NCBI GenBank assembly: GCA_963728925.1
Contig: CAVSMB010000013.1
Location: forward strand, 62,001 to 126,000
Reading direction: 5' to 3'
Origin: JBBPZA01 sp963728925
GTDB lineage: Bacteria > Actinomycetota > Thermoleophilia > Solirubrobacterales > Solirubrobacteraceae
DNA: 64,000 nt
The position numbers and the translations under genes were made by a program. Under the pieces are notes generated by a model that saw nothing but the letters and a program-made list of their open reading frames with translations, had not been told where the DNA came from and searched no databases. Shown piece after piece: positions 26,403-34,484 of this stretch (its first letter is position 1; every line of letters starts with the position of its first letter).

Positions 26403-26468
26403 GTAGAAACCATCAGCCGTCCGACGGCGGTTCGGGAGGCAGTCCTCCGCACCAGGGTTCCATCTGGC
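26403..26468 (-). promoter_or_regulatory. Fluoride riboswitch E (crcB motif)
   Basis: On the minus strand: P1 CCAG-ATGGAACC-CTGG, an extra GGAGG/CCTCC hairpin, P3 GCCGT/ACGGC, then CTGATGGTTTCTACG. The loop GGAACC pairs with GGTTTC. This changes both sides relative to the GAGGC/GCCTC of copies A-C, a compensatory difference supporting the pseudoknot. It precedes the COG4280-like gene by about 60-90 bases. Confidence 0.88.
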
Positions 26469-26469
26469 G

Positions 26470-26762
26470 GCCGGATCGTATCGCCTCCGGGCACGTTCGG
26501 CGCGGCCTTCCGTCGCGTCGAACGCGGAGCGGTCAAGCTCGCGTACGTCGAGGCGCTCGGTGCCGACCGGTGCGTCGCGGTCGGCAATGGAACAAACGAC
26601 GCGTTGATGCTCACCGGGGCTGCGCTGGCCATTGCCGTGATCGGGCCGGAGGCCGCCGCCGTTTCGGCCCTCCGAGCAGCCGACGTTGTCGCGCGTTCCC
26701 TCGACGAGGCGCTTCGACTATTGATCGACCCCACCACGCTGACGGCGGTGATGCGACCATGA
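26470..26762 (+). pseudogene. HAD-like soluble P-type ATPase (COG4087) C-terminal remnant
   Basis: The frame reads LAYVEALGADRCVAVGNGTN, then DALMLTGAALAIAVIGPEAA and ADVVARSLDEALRLLIDP. This is the GNGxND phosphatase motif and C-terminal part of soluble P-type-ATPase-like HAD proteins. The N-terminal DxxGT nucleophile is absent, and the part before LAYVEAL is shortened. The frame has no start and runs back into the riboswitch E region. Its stop overlaps the ATG of the next small gene. Confidence 0.65.
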
Positions 26763-26980
26763 CCGAAGACCGCGAACGAACGGTGTTCGCCGCCACGGTC
26801 GCTGCGCTCGGCGCCATGCTGTGTGTCGCCGGCGCGCTACTTGCGAAGCTCGCTGACCTACTGATTCCTTGGGGATTCGTACTGCTCGTTCTCGGCGGCC
26901 TCGCCGTCGTTCACGCGATCGCCGTCGGATTAGGACTGCTACCCGTGCCCGGCAGCAAAGAGAACAAGAACCGTCCGTGA
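26759..26980 (+). CDS. 73-aa two-helix membrane protein
   Basis: ATG overlaps the stop of the HAD remnant (CCATGACC). Two hydrophobic helices (about 10-30 and 36-60) end in a basic tail (GSKENKNRP). No family recognised. Together with the downstream transporter it seems part of a plus-strand unit whose first gene has been truncated. Confidence 0.6.
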   Translation: MTEDRERTVFAATVAALGAMLCVAGALLAKLADLLIPWGFVLLVLGGLAVVHAIAVGLGLLPVPGSKENKNRP

Positions 26981-27019
26981 CGGCGCCGCGTCGTCGACGG
27001 TGACGCACAATCGGCCTTC

Positions 27020-28279
27020 TTGGTCACCGGCTCGCCGAGCCGGCAGCTCGACGGAGGTTCAGCCACCAACTCGATGTCGGCGGGATCGGGTCCGGTGAGC
27101 TGCTCCCAGGACCGAGGGACCATTCGAGTCGAATCACTCACCCGACGTCGTCACCGAAACATCACGGCTGGCAGACTGACCGACGCAGGCGACGAACTGC
27201 GCGATCTGGGACCGACGGTCGGCTTCCTGGCGGCGCTCCTGCTGACCGCGGACGGCTGCCGGCGCGAAGGGCTGTTCGAGGCCGCGGGGGCCGCCATGGC
27301 CCGTGACTCGCGGGGAAGCCCGCGGCGGCTGCTGGCCTTCGTGTTCGCGATCGCCGCGGTGGTCACGGCCGCGCTCAGTCTCGACGCTACCGTCGTTCTG
27401 CTCACACCCGTCGTATTTGCCACCGCGGCCTGGATGCGGACGAGCCCGAAGCCGCACGTCTACGCGTGTTCGCACCTGGCCAACTCGGCCTCGCTGCTGC
27501 TGCCCGTGTCCAATCTCACCAACCTGTTGGCCTTCCACGCCATCGGGCTGTCATTCACGCGCTTCGCCGGGCTCATGGCGCTTCCGACGATCGCCGCGGT
27601 CGGCGTGGAGTGGGTTGTGATCACGCGCTTCTTTGTGGTCGACCTTAGACGTCCGCGCCGCCGCACAACCCCACCGGCGCAGCAAGCGTTCCCGCGGTTC
27701 GCGGTCGTGGTGCTCGGGCTCACGCTGGCAGGCTTCGCGCTGAGCTCGGTCCTCTCGATCGAGCCCGTCTGGGTCGCTGCCGCAGGCGCCGCGGCGATCA
27801 CTACCCCGGCGCTCGCCCGCCGTACGACGACACCAGCGCAACTCGCGCGCGCAATCGAGCCCGGATTTCTCATTTTCGTTCTCGGGCTCGGAGTGATCGT
27901 GCTGGCTGCGAGCGACAACGGGCTGACCGCAGCGGTGCGCGCTCTGCTGCCAGTCGGCGGTTCGCTGCCCGACCTGCTCGCGATCGCCGCGCTGAGCGCG
28001 CTCCTAGCGAACGTGGTCAACAACCTGCCGGCGACGCTCATGCTCATCCCGGTGACAGCCGCCGCAGGGCACGGACCGGTCCTCGCCATGCCGGTCGGCG
28101 TCAACGTCGGGCCCAACCTGACCTACGTCGGATCCCTCGCCACGCTGCTCTGGCGGCGCGTGCTTCGCGCCGAGGACAGCGACGTCGAGCTGGGCGAGTT
28201 CACCCGCCTGGGCGCCCTGACCGTTCCCGCAGCACTCGTCGCGGCGACGGTGGTCCTATGGTTGGCCCTGCAGGCATGA
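27020..28279 (+). CDS. ArsB/SLC13-type ion transporter, N-terminus unclear
   Basis: Homology begins around LRDLGPTVGFLAALLLTADG (about residue 60) and runs to the end. Family features include SLDATVVLLTPVV, ANSASLLLPVSNLTNLLAFH, LLANVVNNLPATLML and GVNVGPNLTYVGSLATLLW, the duplicated N-x-x-P and G-x-N signatures of ArsB/CitM permeases. The first membrane segment usual in the family is missing and the 60 N-terminal residues are Arg/Ser rich. The gene may be 5'-truncated or start internally. The likely substrate is an anion; fluoride is speculation based on location. Confidence 0.75.
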   Translation: MVTGSPSRQLDGGSATNSMSAGSGPVSCSQDRGTIRVESLTRRRHRNITAGRLTDAGDELRDLGPTVGFLAALLLTADGCRREGLFEAAGAAMARDSRGSPRRLLAFVFAIAAVVTAALSLDATVVLLTPVVFATAAWMRTSPKPHVYACSHLANSASLLLPVSNLTNLLAFHAIGLSFTRFAGLMALPTIAAVGVEWVVITRFFVVDLRRPRRRTTPPAQQAFPRFAVVVLGLTLAGFALSSVLSIEPVWVAAAGAAAITTPALARRTTTPAQLARAIEPGFLIFVLGLGVIVLAASDNGLTAAVRALLPVGGSLPDLLAIAALSALLANVVNNLPATLMLIPVTAAAGHGPVLAMPVGVNVGPNLTYVGSLATLLWRRVLRAEDSDVELGEFTRLGALTVPAALVAATVVLWLALQA

Positions 28280-28956
28280 TCTGGATGCGCGCGCTCGTCT
28301 GGATCGTCGAGGACACCTGGGAGGCCACCGTCGCCGAGGCAGCCGCCTTCCTCTCCACGGACGCCGACGTCATGCTCCTGCACGTGGCGAGCACCGCGCC
28401 TGAGGCCGTCGCCCGAGCGGCGCGCCACAGTCTGCTGGGCCGTCATCCGCCTCGATCGGCGCCCGAGCCACTGCGAGCCATCTCCGAGCAGGCCGCGAAG
28501 GAGCTGCTCGCCGGGGCGCTGATCCTCGGCGCAGGCCTGCTCTTGGCCCCCACCGCCGCGTCCGCGAAGCGACGCCCGGCCCGGGTGACGGTCGTGCACG
28601 TGATCGAGCACGCCGACACCGACGTCACCATCGACACCGGCGCGCCAGGCGACACCACCGGCGACCTGCTGACCTTCCACAACCTCCTGTACGACAAGAA
28701 GGACCGCAAGGTCGTCGGCCGCGACCAGGGCTACTGCATCCGCATCTCGCCGCAGGACGGCAGCTACGAGTGCAACTGGACGGCCTTCCTGGCCGGAGGC
28801 CAGATCACCGTCGAGGGCCCGTTCCTCGACAACGCCGGCTCGACCCTGGCCATCACCGGCGGGACCGGTCGCTACCGCCGCGCCCGCGGCGAGATGGAAC
28901 TGCGCTCGCGTGAGAACGAGACGAAGTTCGACTTCATCTACCGCATCGCGCGGTGA
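28276..28956 (+). CDS. Chimera: Usp N-terminal fragment fused to a secreted allene-oxide-cyclase-like protein
   Basis: 226 aa. Residues 1-80 resemble a Usp domain (MRALVWIVEDTWEATVAEAA, then ADVMLLHVAS). At about residue 81 the frame enters a typical signal peptide (LLAGALILGAGLLLAPTAAS-A) and then the beta-barrel of actinobacterial allene-oxide-cyclase-like proteins (HVIEHADTDVTIDTG, GQITVEGPFLDNAGSTLAIT, GGTGRYRRARGEMEL). A buried signal peptide is not functional design; this looks like a deletion or insertion junction. ATG overlaps the transporter stop (GCATGATC). Confidence 0.8.
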   Translation: MIWMRALVWIVEDTWEATVAEAAAFLSTDADVMLLHVASTAPEAVARAARHSLLGRHPPRSAPEPLRAISEQAAKELLAGALILGAGLLLAPTAASAKRRPARVTVVHVIEHADTDVTIDTGAPGDTTGDLLTFHNLLYDKKDRKVVGRDQGYCIRISPQDGSYECNWTAFLAGGQITVEGPFLDNAGSTLAITGGTGRYRRARGEMELRSRENETKFDFIYRIAR

Positions 28957-28969
28957 GGCGCACGGGGCG

Positions 28970-29875
28970 CTAACGCGAGCGCAGCGCTCGCAGCCGCTGT
29001 GCCGCCGTGCGCAGCGGGCGGGTGACGCGCCAGCTCGCCGAGGACTCATACTCGCGGCGCACGCGGTCGAGTTGCGCCGCCTGGGCGTCGAGCTGGTGGC
29101 GCAACGTATGGATCTCCCGCGGGTCATCCCCGGGCCGTTCGAGGTCCTCTGTCGTGAGCTGCACGTCTCGCCGGCGCATCATCGCCCAGCTCTGTCCCTG
29201 GACCAGCGGGGCGACCTCCTCGATCTCGAAGGCCCGGCCCCAGTGCGCGCCGACCCACCAGTCGGACATCAGCACCATCGGGCCGCCGGATTCCCACGGG
29301 TTGTCCGCGCGCAGCACCATCATGCCCATGCGGTCGTCGTCCCATGGCTCACCGGTGAAGACTTGGGAGACCCAGCGGCCCATGTAGCTGGCGACGAGCA
29401 GCCCGCCGGGCTGGAGCAGGCGATGGAGCTCGAGCAGCCACGGGAGGGAGGAGTCCGTCAGGTGGGTGAAGACCGAGAGTGCCCAGATGAGGTCGAAGGA
29501 GCCCGACTCGAAGTCCAGGGGCGGATCGGGAGCGCCGCGGCGGACGTGCAGCGGCGGGCAGAGATTCTCCTCCAGCCACGTGATGCTCGGCGGGTCGATA
29601 TCGACGCCCCACAGCTCGGCCCCGGCCTCGGCCTCGGCCAGGAAGTGGCGCAGCGTCCGCCCGGCCCCGCATCCGAAGTCGAGCACCCGCTTGCCGGCGA
29701 ACGACCAGTTGTCGGGCAGGAGCCCGAGCAGCGCGTCTCGCGCGTCGCCGCCGAAGCGCTCGTAGGCCTGGAGCGGCGGCTGCCCGCGACCTTCGAGCGA
29801 GCACACCCGGTTGGCGAGGGCGAGCGGCGGATAGGGATGCTCGGCGCTCGCGGTCACCGGCGGCACTCTAGTCAC
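28970..29875 (-). CDS. SAM-dependent methyltransferase with C-terminal coiled coil
   Basis: 301 aa. Class I methyltransferase fold: VLDFGCGAGRTLRHFL (SAM motif I, about 70), ELWGVDID (motif II), FDLIWALSVFTHL (motif IV) and LLQPGGLLVASYMG. The last 50 residues are a heptad-like helix followed by SASWRVTRPLRTAAQRLRAL, seen in cell-surface glycan-modifying enzymes. Start GTG at 29875 overlaps the tail of the upstream pseudogene. The substrate is unknown; a role in surface polysaccharide modification is an inference from the C-terminus. Confidence 0.85.
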   Translation of the reverse strand: MTRVPPVTASAEHPYPPLALANRVCSLEGRGQPPLQAYERFGGDARDALLGLLPDNWSFAGKRVLDFGCGAGRTLRHFLAEAEAGAELWGVDIDPPSITWLEENLCPPLHVRRGAPDPPLDFESGSFDLIWALSVFTHLTDSSLPWLLELHRLLQPGGLLVASYMGRWVSQVFTGEPWDDDRMGMMVLRADNPWESGGPMVLMSDWWVGAHWGRAFEIEEVAPLVQGQSWAMMRRRDVQLTTEDLERPGDDPREIHTLRHQLDAQAAQLDRVRREYESSASWRVTRPLRTAAQRLRALRSR

Positions 29876-30456
29876 GAGGCGCTCGGCCGAAGAGGATCGC
29901 CGCCTCGTGGCGCCCGGGCACCATGAGCCGCGCCATGCGCTCGAACATCGGGCGGCTCCCCTGGGCGACGAGCGCGAGCAGGCCGGCCGGGAGATTGGAG
30001 CCGTAGAGGTAGAGCGTGGCGGTTCCCCGTCCGCGGGCGTCGCGCACCCGCACGCCGAAGTAGCGGACGCGCAGCGGGCCCCTCGCGCTGCGCAGGTCGA
30101 TGATCGAGGTCCACGCCGGGAAGAGCGGCGGTCCGGCATCGCGGATGATGGGTGGAGGTCCGCGTCGGCGACCGCGAGCAGTCCCTCGCGGCCGCCCGGG
30201 GTGTCGTCCAGCATCTGTGGCACGTTGTCGGTCACCCAGCGCCGGCGCTCCTCGGGCTCGATGACCCGCTTCCACGCCGCGTACCGGCGCGCGCTCAGCA
30301 CGTGCTCGCCGACACCGAGCGCCTCGTCGTCGCCCTCGCCGACGATGGCCTTGAGTTGGCTCGACAGCCAGACGACGGTCCAGTCTGCGTCGCAGAGCTC
30401 CGCCGCCCACCCCTCCCCTCGAGCTGGCTCGTCGCCCGCTCGAGCGCCGCCTTCAC
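29868..30456 (-). pseudogene. N-terminal sensor domain of a nucleotide cyclase, frameshifted and without its catalytic domain
   Basis: GTG at 30456 overlaps the fumC stop (VKAALERATSQLEG). After a shift in a G-run the frame reads WAAELCDADWTVVWLSSQLK and ARRYAAWKRVIEPEERRRW, then a second shift near 30148 leads to PPLFPAWTSIIDLRSARGP and RMARLMVPGRHEAAILFG. This order resembles the N-terminal sensor of class III cyclases common in Solirubrobacterales, in which the cyclase domain follows the AAILFAD segment. Here it stops at FGRAPRD. Confidence 0.55.
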
Positions 30457-31784
30457 GGCGCCCGGTTGCCCGCCGCGATCTTGCGCAGGTCGAGCGCCTC
30501 GTCGAGGACCGAATCCTCGACGCCATGCTCGCGCGCCACGTCACGGAGGGTGCGACCCGAGCGTGCGGCCTCCTGGACGATCTCCGTCGCCTTGTCGTAG
30601 CCGATGTAGGGGTTGAGCGCGGTGGCCACCGCGAGCGTCGCCTCGGCCGAGGCGGTCGTGCCCACCTCGTTGGCCTCGATCCCGTCGACGCACTTCTCGG
30701 CGAACAGCCGGCACTTGGCCGCCAGCAGCCCGATCGACTCGAGCAGGTTGCGGGCGATGAGCGGAACGCGCACGTTGAGCTCGAAGTTGCCCTGCGACCC
30801 GGCGATGGTGATCGTCGTGTCGTTGCCGATCACCTGCGCGGCGACCTGCATCACCACCTCGGGAATGACCGGGTTGATCTTGCCCGGCATGATCGACGAG
30901 CCCTTCTGGAGCTCGGGTAGCAGCAGCTCGCCGAGCCCGGCCCGCGGCCCCGAGCCCATCCACGCCAGGTCGTTGGCGATCTTCGTCATAGAGACGGCGA
31001 TGACCTTGAGCGCGCCGCTCAGCTCGACGAGCGCGTCGCGATTCCCCTGGGCCTCGAACGGGTCCTCGGGCGGGCGGATGTCCAGCCCTGAGGCTTCCTC
31101 GAGGAGCCGGCGGACGCGTTCGGCGAACTCGGGATGCGTGTTGAGCCCGGTCCCGGTGGCGGTGCCGCCGAGGGGGATCTGGGCGACGTGGGGCAGTGCC
31201 GCGCGGATGCGCTCGCCGCCGAGCTTGACCTGGGCCGCGTAGCCCGAGAACTCCTGCCCGAGGGTCACGGGCACGGCGTCCATGAGGTGGGTGCGGCCGG
31301 ACTTGACGACGTCGGCGAACGCGTCGGCCTTGCGGCGCAGCGAGGTCTGGAGCTGCTCGAGGGCGGGGAGCAGCGTGTGGGTCGTCTCGTCCAGCGCGGC
31401 GAGGTGCACCGCGGACGGGAACACGTCGTTGGAGGACTGGCCCATGTTCACGTGGTCGTTGGGGTGCGCGCCGTCGCCGGCCAGCGCGGCGATCACCTCG
31501 TTGGCGTTGGTGTTCGACGACGTGCCCGAGCCGGTCTGGAAGGCATCCACGGGGAACTGGTCGTCGAACTCGCCGGCGGCGATGCGGTCGGCCGCCTCGG
31601 CGATGCGCTGCGCGACGTCGGCGTCGAGCTTGCCCAGCTCACCGTTGACGCGCGCGGCGGCCGCCTTGATGCGCCCGAGCCAGCGGACGACCTCCATGTC
31701 GATCGGCTCGCCCGAGACCGGGAAGTTCTCGACGGCCTTGGCGGTCTCCGCGCCCCAGAGCTGCTGCTTCTCCTCTATGCCCAT
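30453..31784 (-). CDS. fumC: Class II fumarate hydratase
   Basis: 443 aa, normal for FumC. Signature GSSIMPGKINP (flexible active-site loop, about 300) and conserved TGSGTSSNTNANEV, NMGQSSNDVFPSA and SGRTHLMDAVPVT blocks. It interconverts fumarate and malate in the citric acid cycle; an Fe-S-independent homotetramer is expected. ATG at 31784 is chosen because GGAGGG lies 10 bases upstream; an in-frame ATG 45 bases earlier lacks one. The frame is intact. Confidence 0.96.
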   Translation of the reverse strand: MGIEEKQQLWGAETAKAVENFPVSGEPIDMEVVRWLGRIKAAAARVNGELGKLDADVAQRIAEAADRIAAGEFDDQFPVDAFQTGSGTSSNTNANEVIAALAGDGAHPNDHVNMGQSSNDVFPSAVHLAALDETTHTLLPALEQLQTSLRRKADAFADVVKSGRTHLMDAVPVTLGQEFSGYAAQVKLGGERIRAALPHVAQIPLGGTATGTGLNTHPEFAERVRRLLEEASGLDIRPPEDPFEAQGNRDALVELSGALKVIAVSMTKIANDLAWMGSGPRAGLGELLLPELQKGSSIMPGKINPVIPEVVMQVAAQVIGNDTTITIAGSQGNFELNVRVPLIARNLLESIGLLAAKCRLFAEKCVDGIEANEVGTTASAEATLAVATALNPYIGYDKATEIVQEAARSGRTLRDVAREHGVEDSVLDEALDLRKIAAGNRAP

Positions 31785-31850
31785 GTGTCTGCGCCCTCCA
31801 CGGTCTCGCTCGGTCGCTTGCTCGGCCACACGCTAGTACTCCGTAGCTCG

Positions 31851-32309
31851 TCACCCGTCCCGCTCACCCGCGGCGATCCCGCGGCGGTACGCGACACGGC
31901 GGGCGGCGGGCGGGCCGTCGACGCCGACGGCCTGCTCGAGGCGGCGCACGAGCTCCGCGCCCACGCCGTTGGTGCGCGCCGCGCCCCGTCGAGCGGCGCC
32001 GACGAGGTAGCCGAGCTGCAGCGCGGCCGCGTCGGAGCGCGGGACGACCGCGGCGAGCGACTCCGCCACGTTGACGTAGCCGATCCCGACGTCCTGGAGC
32101 TCGGCCTCGTTGTCGGCGCGCTCGACGCACGTCGACAGCCGGGTTCCGCCCTCCAGCAGCACGGCGCGCGGCGCGCTCGCGAGCGCACGCGCGACCGAGG
32201 GCCGGCCCGCCAGGCAGTCGCGCGGGAGCGCCGGCTGCTCGCTCGAGCAGCCGGCGGCGGCGGCGGCGAAGGCGGTCCCCAGGAGCGCGAGCGCGCTGCC
32301 CGCGCGCAT
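31851..32309 (-). CDS. Small lipoprotein of unknown function
   Basis: 152 aa. N-terminus MRAGSALALLGTAFAAAAAG followed by CSS, a lipobox-type signal with Cys21 as lipidation site. The remainder has two Cys (RDCLAGRPS and TCVERADNEAEL), which may form a disulphide outside the membrane. Its ATG lies one base after the stop of the PPK2 remnant. No family recognised. Confidence 0.7.
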   Translation of the reverse strand: MRAGSALALLGTAFAAAAAGCSSEQPALPRDCLAGRPSVARALASAPRAVLLEGGTRLSTCVERADNEAELQDVGIGYVNVAESLAAVVPRSDAAALQLGYLVGAARRGAARTNGVGAELVRRLEQAVGVDGPPAARRVAYRRGIAAGERDG

Positions 32310-32310
32310 C

Positions 32311-32550
32311 TCACGCGGCGGCGATCCGCGCCCAGCGCTTGGACTCGCCCTCGACCAGCGTCCACGGCGCGTAGGGCTTGTCGGTGCGCTCGACCATCTC
32401 CTCGACGGCGGCCAGGTAGGCGGGTCGCTTCTTGCGGCCGCCCAGGTGAAGCCGCAGCTGGAGCAGCCGCTGCTGTCCGGCGGCCAGCCGCCCTGCCTCC
32501 TTGTTGCGCGAGAGCTTGAGCGACAGGTCGAGCTGATCGAGGCGACCCAT
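32311..32550 (-). CDS. PPK2/polyphosphate:AMP phosphotransferase-like protein with the kinase core deleted
   Basis: 79 aa. The N-terminal half (LDQLDLSLKLSRNKEAGRL, AAGQQRLLQLRLHLGG) and the C-terminal half (AAVEEMVERTDKPYAPWTLV then EGESKRWARIA) are typical ends of polyphosphate:AMP phosphotransferase-like PPK2 proteins. The approximately 150-residue core with the Walker A/B motifs that normally lies between them is absent. The join is in frame and the ORF is clean. Treat it as an internally deleted remnant that may still be translated. Confidence 0.6.
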   Translation of the reverse strand: MGRLDQLDLSLKLSRNKEAGRLAAGQQRLLQLRLHLGGRKKRPAYLAAVEEMVERTDKPYAPWTLVEGESKRWARIAAA

Positions 32551-32660
32551 GGCCGGCCATCCTCGCATCGGACGTAGAGGCGGGCAAGATTGCCCCCGGA
32601 AGGCCGTGCAAAAGGTGCCAAGCATCACACGACGCTCCCCAAAGGGTCGTAAATGCTCCC

Positions 32661-32864
32661 ATGCCTGTCGAATCCGCCCATGCCAGCCGCCTCGGTCTCT
32701 CGACCTCCCAGGCCGCTCGCGAGCTCGGGGTCTCGCTCGGAACCGTCCGGCGCTGGGCCGACCTCGGCTATCTCAGCGCCTATCGGACGCCAGGCGGCCA
32801 GCGGCGCTTCAGCCGCGACCAGCTCGACGAGTTCGTGCGGTCGCTCGAGCAGCGCTCGTCGTAG
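32661..32864 (+). CDS. BldC-like small MerR-type regulator
   Basis: 67 aa with a single winged-helix: LSTSQAARELGVSLGTVRRW, ADLGYLSAYRTPGGQRRF, then SRDQLDEFVRSLE. Length and pattern match the BldC/AlpA-like excisionase-type DNA-binding proteins, which bind DNA as head-to-tail multimers. Divergent from the PPK2 remnant, convergent with the HD-GYP gene. Targets unknown. Confidence 0.88.
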   Translation: MPVESAHASRLGLSTSQAARELGVSLGTVRRWADLGYLSAYRTPGGQRRFSRDQLDEFVRSLEQRSS

Positions 32865-32877
32865 CGGCGCGCCGCTA

Positions 32878-34239
32878 CTAGGGCGTTCCCGCTTCGGCGC
32901 CCGTTCGCGCGCCGGCCGCGGCCTCGTTGATGCGGCGCTGGATGTCGAGCTCGTGGTCGAAGTCGGCGTGGTCGGCGTGGCGGTACTCGACGCTGCGCCC
33001 GGCGAGCACCCGTCCGAGCGCCTCGACGTAGCCCGCGTCGAGCTGGGAGCCGGACACGCGGCGCAGCTCGCGCAGCGCCTGGAAGGAGGAGACCGGCGTC
33101 CGGTAGGTGTCCTCGGCGGTGAGCGTGTCGTAGACCTCGGCGACCGCGACGACCCGCGCCAGCACCGGGATGTCCTCGTTCCGCAGGCGGTCGGGGTAGC
33201 CGTGACCGTCCGGGCGCTCGTGATGATGGCGGACGATCTCGGCGACCGGCCCATAGACGCCGAGGTCTCGCAGCATGTCCGCGCCCATCGTGGGGTGGCG
33301 GCGGATCGCCTTCCAGTCGTCGTCGGTGAGGACGGTCCCGCGCTCCATGACCCGGTCCGAGAGCCCGAAGCGCCCGATGTCGTGCAGCAGCCCGGCGGTG
33401 TGGGCAAGCTCCTGCTCGCGCGGCCCGAGCCCCGCCTCCTTCGCGATGTCGCGCGAGAAGGCCGCGACCGCGGCGGCGTGCCGCGCGGCTCGGGGATCGC
33501 GCTCGTCGAGGGTCCGGATCAGGCCTGACAGGACCCCCCACGACAACGACGCGTACTGCCGCGTGCGCTCCTGGGCTCCGACGACGAGCCGCGCCATGTA
33601 GCTGAAGGCGACGATCGCGCCCAGGACGAAGACCACGCCGCCCAGGCCGACGCTGCAGTAGATGGCGGCGGTGGCGATCGCGAGGACCACGTTGATCGCG
33701 CTCGCCGGGGCCATGCGCACGAAGGGAGCGACGCGCTCGCGCAGCGAGCCTCCGTCGAGCAGCGCCATCAGAACGGTGAGCAGGAGGTAGTTGAGGAGCA
33801 GCGCCCCGACCCCGGCGAGGCCGATCGCGGCGTAGAAGCCGATGCCGTCCTTCGGCGCCCATGCGAGGAACGCGGCGGCCGCCAGCAGGCTCGGAAGCCC
33901 TCCGACGAAGAGGTTGATCGCGAGCACCGAGCGCCGGTAGCGCTCGACCGCCCAGGTCGCGAGCTCCGAGCACCATTCGATCGCGAGCGCCGCGGCGGGT
34001 CCCAGGAAGGCGATGGCGAGCATCGAGGTCAGGAAAGAGCCCGAGACGACGAGCGACCCGTCCCATCGCGTGACGGCCAGCCCGGCGATCAACGCGCCGA
34101 CCAACAGCGTCACCGTGAGCCCGTCGAACAGCCGCGCATGGTCCGCCACTGCGAACCACACGACGCAACCGCCGCATCCGAGCAGCGCAAAGCAGACAGC
34201 CAGTTGCCGCCGGTACCGCCCTATTTCGCGCGCGCGCAC
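32878..34239 (-). CDS. Membrane-anchored HD-GYP phosphodiesterase-like protein
   Basis: 453 aa. Seven hydrophobic segments fill residues 1-220 as a possible sensor. The HD-GYP domain follows: DPRAARHAAAVAAFSRDIA, HTAGLLHDIGRFGL (HD), RRHPTMGADML, HHHERPDGHGYPD (HD-GYP motif as HGYP), then VVAVAEVYDTLTAED. It may hydrolyse cyclic di-GMP or another cyclic nucleotide. Metal ligands all seem present. Confidence 0.9.
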   Translation of the reverse strand: MRAREIGRYRRQLAVCFALLGCGGCVVWFAVADHARLFDGLTVTLLVGALIAGLAVTRWDGSLVVSGSFLTSMLAIAFLGPAAALAIEWCSELATWAVERYRRSVLAINLFVGGLPSLLAAAAFLAWAPKDGIGFYAAIGLAGVGALLLNYLLLTVLMALLDGGSLRERVAPFVRMAPASAINVVLAIATAAIYCSVGLGGVVFVLGAIVAFSYMARLVVGAQERTRQYASLSWGVLSGLIRTLDERDPRAARHAAAVAAFSRDIAKEAGLGPREQELAHTAGLLHDIGRFGLSDRVMERGTVLTDDDWKAIRRHPTMGADMLRDLGVYGPVAEIVRHHHERPDGHGYPDRLRNEDIPVLARVVAVAEVYDTLTAEDTYRTPVSSFQALRELRRVSGSQLDAGYVEALGRVLAGRSVEYRHADHADFDHELDIQRRINEAAAGARTGAEAGTP

Positions 34240-34284
34240 GCGACGGACGCTAACGCCCGCCTGCCGCGCCCGCGCGCTTTGGGG

Positions 34285-34374
34285 CTAGCGCCCCTTCCAG
34301 TAGCCGCCCATGGACGCGAGCACACCGACTGCTGCGAACGCGAGCGGATACAGCTTCAGCTTGAGCCGATCCAC
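34285..34374 (-). CDS. 29-aa membrane microprotein
   Basis: GTG start with AAAGGGAACA just upstream. The product is MDRLKLKLYPLAFAAVGVL then ASMGGYWKGR. One hydrophobic helix is flanked by basic residues. It lies in the intergenic region between the HD-GYP and MerR genes and uses good codons. It is short enough to be missed by gene finders. Conservation in related genomes would decide whether it is real. Confidence 0.45.
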   Translation of the reverse strand: MDRLKLKLYPLAFAAVGVLASMGGYWKGR

Positions 34375-34484
34375 TGTTCCCTTTCTCGGCTCGCCTTTTG
34401 CGAGCCTTGGTGAGCGTTTGAGCGTAGCCAGGAAAGTGTGCAATTGCGCAGGCTTTGGCCCGCAAGGTGTACAGAACCTCACGT

